DNA from: Ipomoea triloba | Taxonomy: Eukaryota > Streptophyta > Magnoliopsida > Solanales > Convolvulaceae | Assembly (NCBI RefSeq): GCF_003576645.1 | Contig: NC_044916.1 | Span: 11,042,296 to 11,106,295, forward strand | Direction: 5' to 3' | DNA length: 64,000 nucleotides | Shown here: positions 46,601 to 55,015 of the stretch, in pieces | How the letters are laid out: each line of letters opens with the position of its first letter | Position numbering within the stretch: position 1 is the first letter of the stretch | Made by a program: the position numbers and the translations under genes | The notes under the pieces: generated by a model | Told to the model about the DNA's origin: nothing | Seen by the model: only the letters and a program-made list of their open reading frames with translations | Databases searched by the model: none

Positions 46601-46751
46601 ATTTAATTAAATAGGAAATTCAAGAATAATAGTATGGTGTCTAATAATCCATTTCCTAGGACAAACGGGTCCGAACGCCAGCTCCTAAAAATTTTACGGT
46701 TCGTGACCGGTACGTACGATCGCAGCTTCTTGGAATTAGTGAGGGGTTACA
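43640..46751 (-). repeat. Element D 5' LTR (about 3.1 kb)
   Basis: Minus-strand start TGTAACCCC at 46751. Family landmarks in order: CGCGAAATTT near 46555, an AAAATATAAAGCC TATA-like block near 46330, GGCCGAAATT (46290), a GAGAGAG tract, the GTGTGCACACTTAAAG block near 45100, the leader with a pyrimidine-rich acceptor TTTAACAG at 44417, the internal ORF, and the tail CTGTGCATCTAGAGTGG near 43690. The last 60-70 bases up to TGTTACA are deleted. Confidence 0.85.
43944..44345 (-). CDS. LTR-internal conserved ORF, copy D (best-preserved, 133 residues)
   Basis: ATG at 44345, stop at 43944. The N-terminal half is acidic, then proline-rich (PDPPAPPSLQYSLPPAYP). The C-terminal half is the conserved block: GFYPIEVLEGSDPLEFVVF, YPYPWDPSPPESWDEWSMV, FLDHLTWFAGEWHLVW and TGPVYRLLE. 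Compared with the copies at 396 and 25682, many codons differ while the frame and the aromatic and glycine residues stay. It lies in the 5' LTR, about 450 bp before gag, and starts some 70 bases after a splice-acceptor-like TTTAACAG. A spliced LTR transcript could therefore express it. I recognise no family. An LTR-carried accessory protein of the retrotransposon is the simplest reading; a captured host domain is the alternative. Confidence 0.55.
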   Translation of the reverse strand: MDYDDYTQFLIGEDPYVPGYAPDPPAPPSLQYSLPPAYPSTPSRIPVRNWQPTFLDNAQARHGFYPIEVLEGSDPLEFVVFYPYPWDPSPPESWDEWSMVNTPCYFLDHLTWFAGEWHLVWGTYTGPVYRLLE

Positions 46752-46756
46752 ATTAC

Positions 46757-46985
46757 ACTTAAGGTGCGTTATTTGTATAATTGTGTGTACTTGAGGTGCT
46801 TTATTTGTGTAATTGTGTGTGCTTAAGGTGCGTAGTTTGTGTACTGAAGGTGCACCATTTAAAAACTTTAGGTGTGTGGGATAGTTTGTGTACTGAAGGT
46901 GCACCATTTAAAAACTTTAAGTGTATGGTTTGTGTTCTTAGGTTAAGGTGCGTGAGTTTTTGTACTTAAGGTGCGTAAACGCACA
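46757..46985. repeat. Degenerate minisatellite around CTTAAGGTGCGT
   Basis: The core TTAAGGTGCG (or TGAAGGTGCA) occurs about eight times at 12-60 bp spacing, alternating with GTTTGTGTAATTGTGTG-like text. One 56-bp step containing GGTGCACCATTTAAAAACTTTA occurs twice in a row (46848 and 46900). It lies between element D and the MGDG synthase promoter region. Confidence 0.7.
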
Positions 46986-47672
46986 ACTGCACGGGAAACT
47001 ATACTCGCACATGAACCCTTGCATGTGTATATATATATACACACAAACACACTACTACTAGTGCTGCTTACATTTGAATCTTTTTCCATTTAAAATTAAA
47101 TTTTCATTTAACTGGTAATAAAATAAATTAATTTATCAATAATTAATAAATTATAATTATAGCGACTTTTCAATATCAGGTCAAGGGCAAAAGGAGGTCA
47201 ACATAGAATTTGTTGTGGTGTGAGAATCTAGCCAGCTCGCAAACTAGTAGTATGGGTTTATGCCTAGCTGTGTCAATTATATGGCCCTACATAATTGGGT
47301 TTCTAAAGATCCGAATCTACCCATTCGAAGATTACGAGTTCCAACAGAAAACCGGAATCCAACGGCTGGAAACTCCACTCTGTCTCCTCAACTTGACCAC
47401 CGAATATATACGGAGTATTTCTATTTTGTTGGCATAACATTATTCCGGTGTCTAAATACCGCTCCGTATTTTAACTGAAAAAACCACCACAGAAAACAAA
47501 CTCAGGCCTCTCTCTCTCCTCTCCACGTCCCGGTTGCAAAGGGGTGCCGGTTCCACAATTTTCTTGGAATTTGGCGCACTTTTTCATATCGGGTTCACAT
47601 TAACTATATATATACATATATATAGATCAATCATATCATTGAATTATATATAAATATATATTATATATTGTG
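46986..47672 (+). promoter_or_regulatory. Presumed promoter and 5' UTR of the MGDG synthase gene
   Basis: No open frame of note. A pyrimidine patch (CCTCTCTCTCTCCTCTCC, about 47507-47524) lies 150 bp before the ATG, as in many plant core promoters or leaders. TA-rich stretches at 47607-47625 and 47646-47668 follow it, so they are probably leader rather than TATA box. I looked for the phosphate-starvation element GNATATNC known upstream of type B MGDG synthase genes and found none here, but the region searched is short. Confidence 0.4.
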
Positions 47673-49606
47673 ATGGCTGTGGATTTTCCGAGGAAATCAT
47701 TTCATAACGTATTTGAAAGAGTAGGGGTGTTTGGCGGTATGAGCCAGAAGCGGTGCAAGTATGAGATTGATGAAGAAGAAGATGGAACCACCATGGAGAT
47801 GCTACAGCTTGGGGCTGAGAGGACCAAGAATGTGTTGATTCTCATGAGCGATACCGGTGGTGGCCACCGTGCTTCGGCCGAGGCCATTCGTGATGCTTTC
47901 AATTTGGAATATGGCGATGAATACAATGTATGTAATAAGTTTCAATTTACTTATCATCTTTCATTCTTTCTTTCCATCTCCATCTTTTTTCTATGGTTAA
48001 TTTGATGAGTAATTAGGCTGCTGTTTCCATTTTTTGCTGTAACCGGTTAATTTTTTTGGTTGTTTATCAATTAATTTTAACTTGTTTAACCACTATTAGT
48101 TGTTTAATTTGGTTAAACAATCATTAATATATGTGTTTGGTTAATTTGTTTTTTGTAACAGTTTATTGCTTTAAAAAATTAAAATTCAAAAAATTATTTT
48201 TTCTATTAGTTTATTGAGAAAGTTATTTTTGTATTAATCAGCTATTAGCTAATCGCTAATTTACAAAACATCTTTCTACAATCAGTCAATGCTATCAATT
48301 AATCAAACTAACTAACTCAATCAATTAATAAGTATTTACCAAATAACTAACTTTTTATTTATTTATTTTTTTTCTATGCTGACAGCTAATGCCAACCAGC
48401 TAGTAGCTTTTAAGATCCAACAAATTAAATCTCTATTATTAACTTAAAATGTTCTGTTTTTCCAGCGTATAGTACGTGATGTTTGGTCCTACCATGATCT
48501 TGTTTGAGTACGTGTTCTGTTTCGTTGTGCAGGTTTTTGTTAAGGATGTTTGGAAGGAATACGCGGGTTGGCCATTGAACAACATGGAGCAACAATACAA
48601 GTTTATGGTTAAACACGTGCAGCCGTGGAAGGTTGCATTTCATGGCACCTCACCTTGCTGGATACATTCTATGTATCTTGCTGCCATTGCCGCCTACTAT
48701 GCAAAGTTCGTACATATATATTTTGACCTTTTCGATCTTCTTATGAGTTATGATGCATATATAAACTTAAATTAAGATTGTTCACACAAAAAATAAAAAG
48801 TTGTTGGAATTGAAATGAAGGGAGGTAGAAGCTGGGTTAATGGAGTACAAGCCAGACATTATCATTAGTGTCCATCCTCTTATGCAACACATTCCACTCT
48901 GGGTTCTTAAGTGGCAAGGCCTGCAAAAGAAAGTAATTTTTGTCACCATCATTACAGATCTCAATACTTGCCATCGTACATGGTAAATTCAATTCTTTTA
49001 ACACATTCGTCCATCTGCTAGCTAGCTAGCTAGGCACGTACGCACATTGGAGTGATGAGTTGATACTACTATAATTCTAAAAAAAAAAAAATGCTTGTGT
49101 TGTGTTTAGGTTCCACCCAGATGTGAATCGGTTGTACTGTCCCTCTGAGGAGGTTTCAAAGAGGGCATTGCTAGATGGCTTGGAAGAATGTCAAATACGA
49201 GTTTTTGGGTTACCTATTCGCCCCTCATTCTGCCGTGCACTTCTCTCTAAGGTGATCAGATTATCCTCCGATCCATTTGTCCATTTAAGTTTCACCTACA
49301 TACTTAGCTCTTAGCTAGCTAGCTTGGGTTAATGTTATATTTGCCCACACATACATCTAATTATATATATGGTGTAGGATGAGCTAAGAGTGGAACTGGA
49401 GATGGATCCAATATTACCAGCAGTTTTGCTGATGGGCGGTGGTGATGGAATGGGCCCTGTGAAGAAAACTGCAAAGGCACTTGGAGAAGCATTGTTCGAT
49501 AAAACGCTTGGTAAACCAATTGGCCAAATGGTGGTCATATGTGGACGCAATGAATCCCTTGTTTCCGCATTACAACAACATCAATGGAACATTCCTGTTA
49601 AGGTAT

Positions 49607-49665
<59 letters not shown>

Positions 49666-50943
49666 TCCATTCAAATTAAAGCACTCATTTAAATTAAAGG
49701 CAAAAACTTTATTTCACTGATAGCTTTTTCCATTCCATGTTAAAGCTAGCTAGCATTAATAATGTAGGTGATCATTAGCAAGGATGTTAATTGACACTTG
49801 TGTGTGTGCAGATAAGAGGCTTTGAGAAACAAATGGAAAGGTGGATGGGAGCTTGTGACTGCATTATAACAAAGGCTGGACCTGGTACAATTGCAGAAGC
49901 CTTAATCAGAGGGCTTCCCATTATTCTCAACGATTACATTCCTGGCCAAGTTAGTAATTAAACTTCTTCAATTCGGCCTGTTTGGTAACATAATTAGCTT
50001 ATCAGTCAATTTTAATTTATTTATCACAGTATTGGTTGTTTGACTTGGTTAAACAACTAATGTAAGTGTTTGGTTAATCAACTTTTTGTAACAGCTTATT
50101 GTTCCAAAACGCTAAAATTCAAAAAGTTGCTTTTAACAGCTTGACGGTAAATCTGCTACCAAAATAATTATAAAAAGTAACAATGAACAGAGTTGTATTG
50201 CTAAGAGTAAATTCTGAGTACAAGAATCAGAGTGTGTCCCTTCTAAACAGAAAGTCCACTATTTATACTAACGCTTCCAATGTTTCTCTGCTTAAGTAAC
50301 GGTCCCCTTAGTAATGAGGAGCCAAGTCTATATTTATTCACAACAACTATCATGTCTTGAATAGGCAGGTGCTGTGTTAATGCTTCCATTTTGTGACCAT
50401 TGGCATCCTTGGGTTAGTATCGGGTCGGGTGTCTGTTCCATTATCCTGTCACAGTTTTTTGAGAAAATAAATTATACATTATAAAGGTCATTTTGCATGT
50501 AATTAGCTAGCGGTAACAATTAATAATTTACCAAACATTTCTCTACAACCAATTAATGTTATTTGCTAGTCAAATCGACTATTTCAATCCGCTAACAGCT
50601 ATTCGCAAAACACCCAATATGTATAGTATATTAATTTAGAGATTGTGTTATGATATTAATTATATATTGCATATGGATGCAGGAAAAGGGAAATGTTGCA
50701 CACGTAGTTGACAACGGTGCAGGTTTTTTCACCCGACACCCCAAGGAAACAACGACGATAGTTGTGGAATGGTTTAGCAGCAAGTGCGATGAGCGAGAGC
50801 GGATGGCTGAGAACGCACTCAAACTCGCACAACCAAATGCTGTATTCGACATTGTGAAGGACATCCATGAGCTTGCAGCACAACGAGGGCCCCTTGCTGA
50901 TATCCCTTATATGCTTACCTCCTCATTTTCCAGCTTAATATAA
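47673..50943 (+). CDS. MGD3-like: Monogalactosyldiacylglycerol synthase, type B (MGD2/MGD3-like), 7 exons
   Basis: Transfers galactose from UDP-galactose to diacylglycerol to make MGDG, acting on plastid envelope membranes. Exons: 47673-47927, 48533-48705, 48821-48982, 49110-49251, 49378-49602, 49812-49949, 50683-50943; all introns are GT-AG, product 451 residues. The ATG at 47673 precedes a short N-terminus without an obvious plastid transit peptide, as in type B enzymes, which are usually induced by phosphate shortage and sit in the outer envelope. Landmarks: [19 protein letters not shown] (residues 54-72, lipid-acceptor domain), [43 protein letters not shown], the loop [11 protein letters not shown] (relatives have GEGMG), ICGRN, and the UDP-sugar site [18 protein letters not shown]. 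The C-terminus [10 protein letters not shown] resembles MGD3. Type B assignment rests on length and N-terminus; the exact paralogue is a guess. The frame is intact and probably functional. Confidence 0.93.
48005..48345. mobile_element. MITE-like copy in intron 1 of the MGDG synthase gene
   Basis: Shares phrases with the intron 6 copy in the same order: TAGTTGTTTAATTTGGTTAAACAA, GTGTTTGGTTAAT, TTTTGTAACAGTTTATTG, AAAATTCAAAAA, and TTTACAAAACAT...CTACAATCAGTCAATG. Copies are well diverged. The text (GTTTGGTTA, TTACCAAA) is that of common plant hAT-like MITEs. Borders are approximate. Confidence 0.55.
49608..49661. repeat. (TA)n microsatellite in intron 5
   Basis: A TA run starting six bases after the intron 5 donor (GTATCC). 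Close to the splice site but outside the consensus. Confidence 0.92.
49975..50615. mobile_element. MITE-like copy in intron 6, itself split by a 310-bp insert
   Basis: Left end GGCCTGTTTGGTAAC, right end GCTATTCGCAAAACACCC; the two are imperfect inverted repeats, as in hAT-type MITEs. Internal text matches the intron 1 copy. No clear 8-bp target duplication is visible. Bases 50142-50451 are a later insertion. Confidence 0.6.
50142..50451. mobile_element. Probable small solo LTR inside the intron 6 MITE
   Basis: Starts TGACGG and ends CCTGTCA, giving TG...CA with short imperfect inverted termini. Flanked by cagct and cagtt, a 5-bp duplication with one mismatch. Removing it restores continuity with the intron 1 copy (AACAG... 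then GAGAAA). At 310 bp it has the size of LTRs of small (TRIM/SMART-type) elements. Confidence 0.5.
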
Positions 50944-51457
50944 GTATATAACCACAACCATATATATATATATATATATTAGATATTTCATGCTGCAGCT
51001 GTTGATTTCTTCATGTAAAATAGGAACATGCATGATATTAATATTTTTGGTTCCTTGATAACTATCATTGAAGATAGAAATTGCACCAAAAAAAAAAAGA
51101 GGAATTCCTTTCGTACACCCGGAGGGCGGTAAATTATACCATAGACTAAGTATAGGGTCACCTTACATTCGTGCAGTTAACATATTATTTTAATTATAAT
51201 AGTAAATAATATGTTAACTGTACATAATATGTTAACTAAATTTATATAATTTGAATATAGTTTTAAACCAAGTTTGATTGCTTGATGGGGCCACCAAGGT
51301 TCATTGCTTGATGTGGCTATAGGGCGTGGGCTGAAAAGAGAAAGAGGCACTAGGACTCAAACCTTTGCAAGTTGTTAGGGTAACAAAGAAGGGTCGAGGC
51401 ACCGATGATGATAACAAGGGTCACCCATCCCATGATTGCGGTAAGTCAAACACGCTT
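50944..51457. other. 3' flank of the MGDG synthase gene; no gene seen
   Basis: TA run at 50965-50980, poly-A at 51088-51100, then A/T-rich text with a repeated TAATATGTTAAC phrase (about 51178-51240). Nothing coding. It ends at the copia LTR start. Confidence 0.5.
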
Positions 51458-52599
51458 TGTTGGAAAATAGCACTAAAATGGCATTTTAAGTGGCCATTTT
51501 GTGATACAATTTAAAGTGGGGTCCACATCCGATTTGGGTCGGGTGGATTCGGGTTCTTCGTAGTTAAACGAAGAGATCCATATATTGTACGCTCAAAATG
51601 GATAATGGGTGAATGAGAAATTGGTTCTCAAAATAGACCCATTTGAGATGGAATTTGGGTGAAGAAAAGCTTATGTAGCTTTGCCCCACATTGGTTGGGA
51701 ATGAAGATTTTCCCCACTATAAGTACAAGAGCCTTTTTAAGGCTAATTGACTTGTTTGGCAAAGAGGCTCTTTCTTACGCGCAAGGGGTGCAAATCAAAT
51801 CTCAAATTGAGTCTGAAAAGGCTTGACTCGTGTCGCTGGCCTAGCGGGCCATCTCTGAACCACATGAGATCATATCTGATCTCTTGCCCGAGACATCAAA
51901 ATTCGATGTCGATGGCCTCGCGGGGGCCATCTCTGAACCACATGAGATCATATCTGATCTAGCCTGAGACATCAAAATTCGATGTCGTTCGCGTGCGAGT
52001 GTGATATTGCGCGGCCCGGGCTGGCACGCACGGCCTGATGTCTCGATGGTTCGCAGACTGGAACTATGTCTCGCACATGAGATCATATCTGATCTCGCCC
52101 GAGACATCAAAATTCGATGTCGTTCGCGTGCGAGTGTGATATTGCGTGGCCCGGGTTGGCACGCACGGCCTGATGTCTCGATGGTTCGCAGACTAGAACC
52201 ATGTCTCGCACCGCGACTCCAGTGACCTCTCGAGAGCAACGTTTCACCTACTGTGTCCGTTCAAAAATGACTCTTGGTATTACATAATTAATATGATTAA
52301 TTCCAATCATTATTTTCAGAGTTATTTTGTGAGTAATGGACTTGTTAGTGGGTGTAAATGTTTGCTAGTGGCAAAATTAATATTCTACTAGTGGGTGGAG
52401 GTTACATGTGATTTATTAATGCGATGATTAATGTTATGATCACTATCCTCTACTATATATTTCGTTGGTGAGTAGCAGATTTGTACAAGCACAAGAACAC
52501 ACAAAGAACACACTGGTTTCTCCCTCAAAAACTTTGCTCATCCTTTCCTTCAAGCCACCTGCGTTCATCCCACATCCTAGTTCGCCGGATACCAAGTTT
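51458..52599 (+). repeat. Copia-2 5' LTR, 3' truncated, with internal duplications
   Basis: TATA-like CTATAAGTACAAGAGCC near 51718. Segments containing GAGATCATATCTGATCT and CAAAATTCGATGTCG occur three times (about 51866, 51943, 52078) with differences, so these duplications are real. The partner LTR has this region once. Confidence 0.75.
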
Positions 52600-52605
52600 C
52601 TCAAG

Positions 52606-53274
52606 TAAAATATGCTCGGGTTATTGGTAGCTTGGTGTATCTTATGAGTTGTACAAGGCCGGATATTGCCTTTGCGGTTAGTAAACTTAGCAGGTATACT
52701 AGCAATCCCGGTGAGATTCACTGGAAGGGTAAGAGTTATGAGATACTTGAGGTATACTCGTGATCTCGGACTGCACTATGTAAGATATCTTGTTGTACTT
52801 GAAGGGTATAACGACGCTAGCTGGATATCTGACATTAAGGATTCTAAATCCATGAGTGGTTATGTGTTTACACTAGCCGGTGCAGCCGTTGCATGGAAAT
52901 TGTCCAAGCAAACAGTAATAGCTAGGTCCACAATGGAATCAGAAATGATTGCCTTGGACAAGTGCTGTGAAGAGGCTGAATGGCTACGCCATTTTCTAGA
53001 AGATATTCCTAGTTGGGAAAGACTTGTACCTCTAATTTGTGTGCATTGTGATAGTCAAGAAACAATTTAGAGAGTACAGAGTCACGTGTATAATGGTAAG
53101 TCTAGACATATGCGTCGTAGACGTAATACCATTAAACAACTTCTCGCAATTGGTGTTGTCTCGATTGACTTCGTGAGGTCAATAGACAATATAGCGGATC
53201 CACTAACCAAAGGGTTAAACAAAGAAGTTGTCGAGAAGTTGGCACGAGTAATGGGTCTAAAGCCCTTGGACTAA
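52606..53274 (+). pseudogene. Copia-2 reverse transcriptase end and RNase H (broken)
   Basis: The frames together give [18 protein letters not shown], the usual RT/RNase H junction of copia, then [53 protein letters not shown], a TAG near 53070, and VVSIDFVRSIDNIADPLTKG ending at TAA 53274. A frameshift lies near 52770. RNase H carries DASW and the E of STMESE. Dead copy. Confidence 0.85.
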
Positions 53275-53848
53275 AAATTCCATAGTGGATACCCAACTTA
53301 GCTGGCTCCTAGGTTCAATGGGACAACTAAATTATGGAATAAGCGCGTCACTGTGGGGGTCCCCGGACTCCCTACCACTCCTCGTTAAAATAGTGACTCC
53401 CGATCGAGGCTAGCGCATTAGTGCTTTAATGATTCGATTGTCATCTTACATATGCTATGTATGCAATGTCGATGGACATATGTTGAGTTGCGGGAAACTC
53501 GAGAAAGAATCACCTATGTGAGAGAGAAGTGTGGGTCGCTTCAAAGGAGAATTGAACGGACTCAATTCTTTAGAAACTCTTGCAGAACCAGGAACAGTGC
53601 CCCACGACCAAAATGGGCACAGTCATGAGAACAGGACGTGGTTGGAAGGTTCCTGTGTGAGAGATATCAATGTCTACACAAACGGTAGTCGGTTCAAAGA
53701 CATCACGTTCTACCGTACAGCCAGTAGAGTATATAGATCTCACGAGGCAAGGTTCAAAGGGTTACACCTACCTCTGCTATGCAGAAATCAACCGTTGAAC
53801 GCAGTTGTTTCCGATTTCAAAATTCCCTTGAAAACAATTTTCATTCAT

Positions 53849-53857
53849 GTGGGGGAT
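53849..53857 (+). other. Polypurine tract of copia-2
   Basis: GTGGGGGAT directly precedes the 3' LTR start at 53858. It sets the plus orientation of the element. Confidence 0.75.
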
Positions 53858-55015
53858 TGTTGGAAAATAGCACTAAAATAACATTTTAAGTGGTCATTTT
53901 GTGGTACAATTTAAAGTAGGGTCCACATTCGATTTGGGTCGGGTCAATGTGGATTCGGGTTCTTTGTAGTTAGACGAAGAGATACATATATTGTACGCTC
54001 AAAATGGATAATGGGTAAATGAGAAATTGGTTCTCAAAGTAAACCCATTTGAGATGGAATTTGGGTGAGGAAAAGCTTATGTAGCTTTGTCCCACGTTGG
54101 TTGGGAATGAAGATTTGCCCCACTATAAATACAAGAGCCTTTTTAAGGCTAATTGACTTGTATGGCATAGAGGCTCTCTCTCGCGCGCAAGGATGGGGGG
54201 CGGTGCAAATCAAATCCCAAACTGAGCCTGAAAAGGCTTGACTCGTGTACACCGACACCTGCGGGCACGAATGTCGTCCAGAAAATTGGCTGGCCTTGCG
54301 GGCTAAGTTATGCCAAAATTTCAAACATATTTTCCATCTCTGAACCACTCGAGATCATATCTGATCTCTCACCCGAGACATCAAAATGATCTGATCTCTA
54401 GCGAGAGGTAGTTCAATGTCTCGTGCCTGGCGGAGTCGACATCTCGCGAGAAATCGTTCGCGTGCGAGTGCGATATCGCGCGGCCCGGGCTGGCACGCAC
54501 GTCTGATGTCTCGCGAACTTGGGCGACGTCTCGCGGCCGGTACGATGTCTCGCAGCATGCATTGCTTAACGTCTCGCAACACGGCCTGATGTCTCGATGG
54601 TTCGCAGACTGGAACCATGTCTCGCACCGCGACTCCAGTGACCTCTCGAGAGCGACGTTTCATTTACTGTGTCCGTTCAAAAATGACTGTTGGTATTACG
54701 GAATTAATTTGATTAATTCCAATCATTATTTTCAGTGTTATTTAGTGAGTAATGGACTTGTTAGTGGGTGTAAATGTGTGCTAGTGGCAGAATTAATATT
54801 CTGCTACTGGGTGGAGGTTACATGTGATTTATTAATGCAATGATTAATGCTATGATCACTATCCTCTACTATATATTTCGTTGGTGAGCAGCAGATTTGT
54901 ACAAGCACAATAACACACAAAGAACACACTGGTTTCTCCCTCAAAAACTCTGCTCATCCTTTCCTTCAAGCCACCTGCGTTCATCCCACATCCTAGTTCG
55001 CCGAATACCAAGTTT
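53858..55015 (+). repeat. Copia-2 3' LTR (right limit uncertain)
   Basis: Similar to 51458-52599, with TATA-like CTATAAATACAAGAGCC near 54123. Contains a cluster of about eight GTCTCGC-type motifs (54395-54625) described under findings. The LTR may continue past 55015, since the first LTR is truncated there. Confidence 0.7.

Larger units (their letters stand above)
38915..46751 (-). mobile_element. Ty3/gypsy element D with roughly 3 kb LTR (TSD attac), rearranged interior
   Basis: On the minus strand the element starts TGTAACCCCTC at 46751 and ends GGGGTGTTACA at 38915. The flanks 46752-46756 and 38910-38914 are both attac. In minus-strand order: 5' LTR (46751 to about 43640) with the LTR-internal frame, a decayed gag (43491 to about 42890), then unrelated gene fragments and a CACTA end, then the last 36 bases of the 3' LTR. 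Most of pol and the 3' LTR are gone. This copy proves that the solo-like copies A, B and C are LTRs, because here the sequence precedes a gag. Confidence 0.82.
51458..55015 (+). mobile_element. Second Ty1/copia element, large internal deletion
   Basis: Two LTRs start TGTTGGAAAATAGCAC at 51458 and 53858. Between them only the end of reverse transcriptase and RNase H remain (52606-53274), followed by a polypurine tract (53849-53856) next to the second LTR. The first LTR stops at ACCAAGTTT (52599) and joins pol text directly, so its 3' end, the primer-binding site, gag, integrase and most of RT were lost in one deletion. The right end of the second LTR is not defined; similarity to the first ends at about 55015. 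Confidence 0.82.

Noticed and set aside
51841..52239. A 132-residue minus-strand frame in the copia-2 LTR
   Set aside because: It is generated by the triplicated LTR segment and the GTCTCGC motif cluster; the related frame at 54355 is the same shadow.
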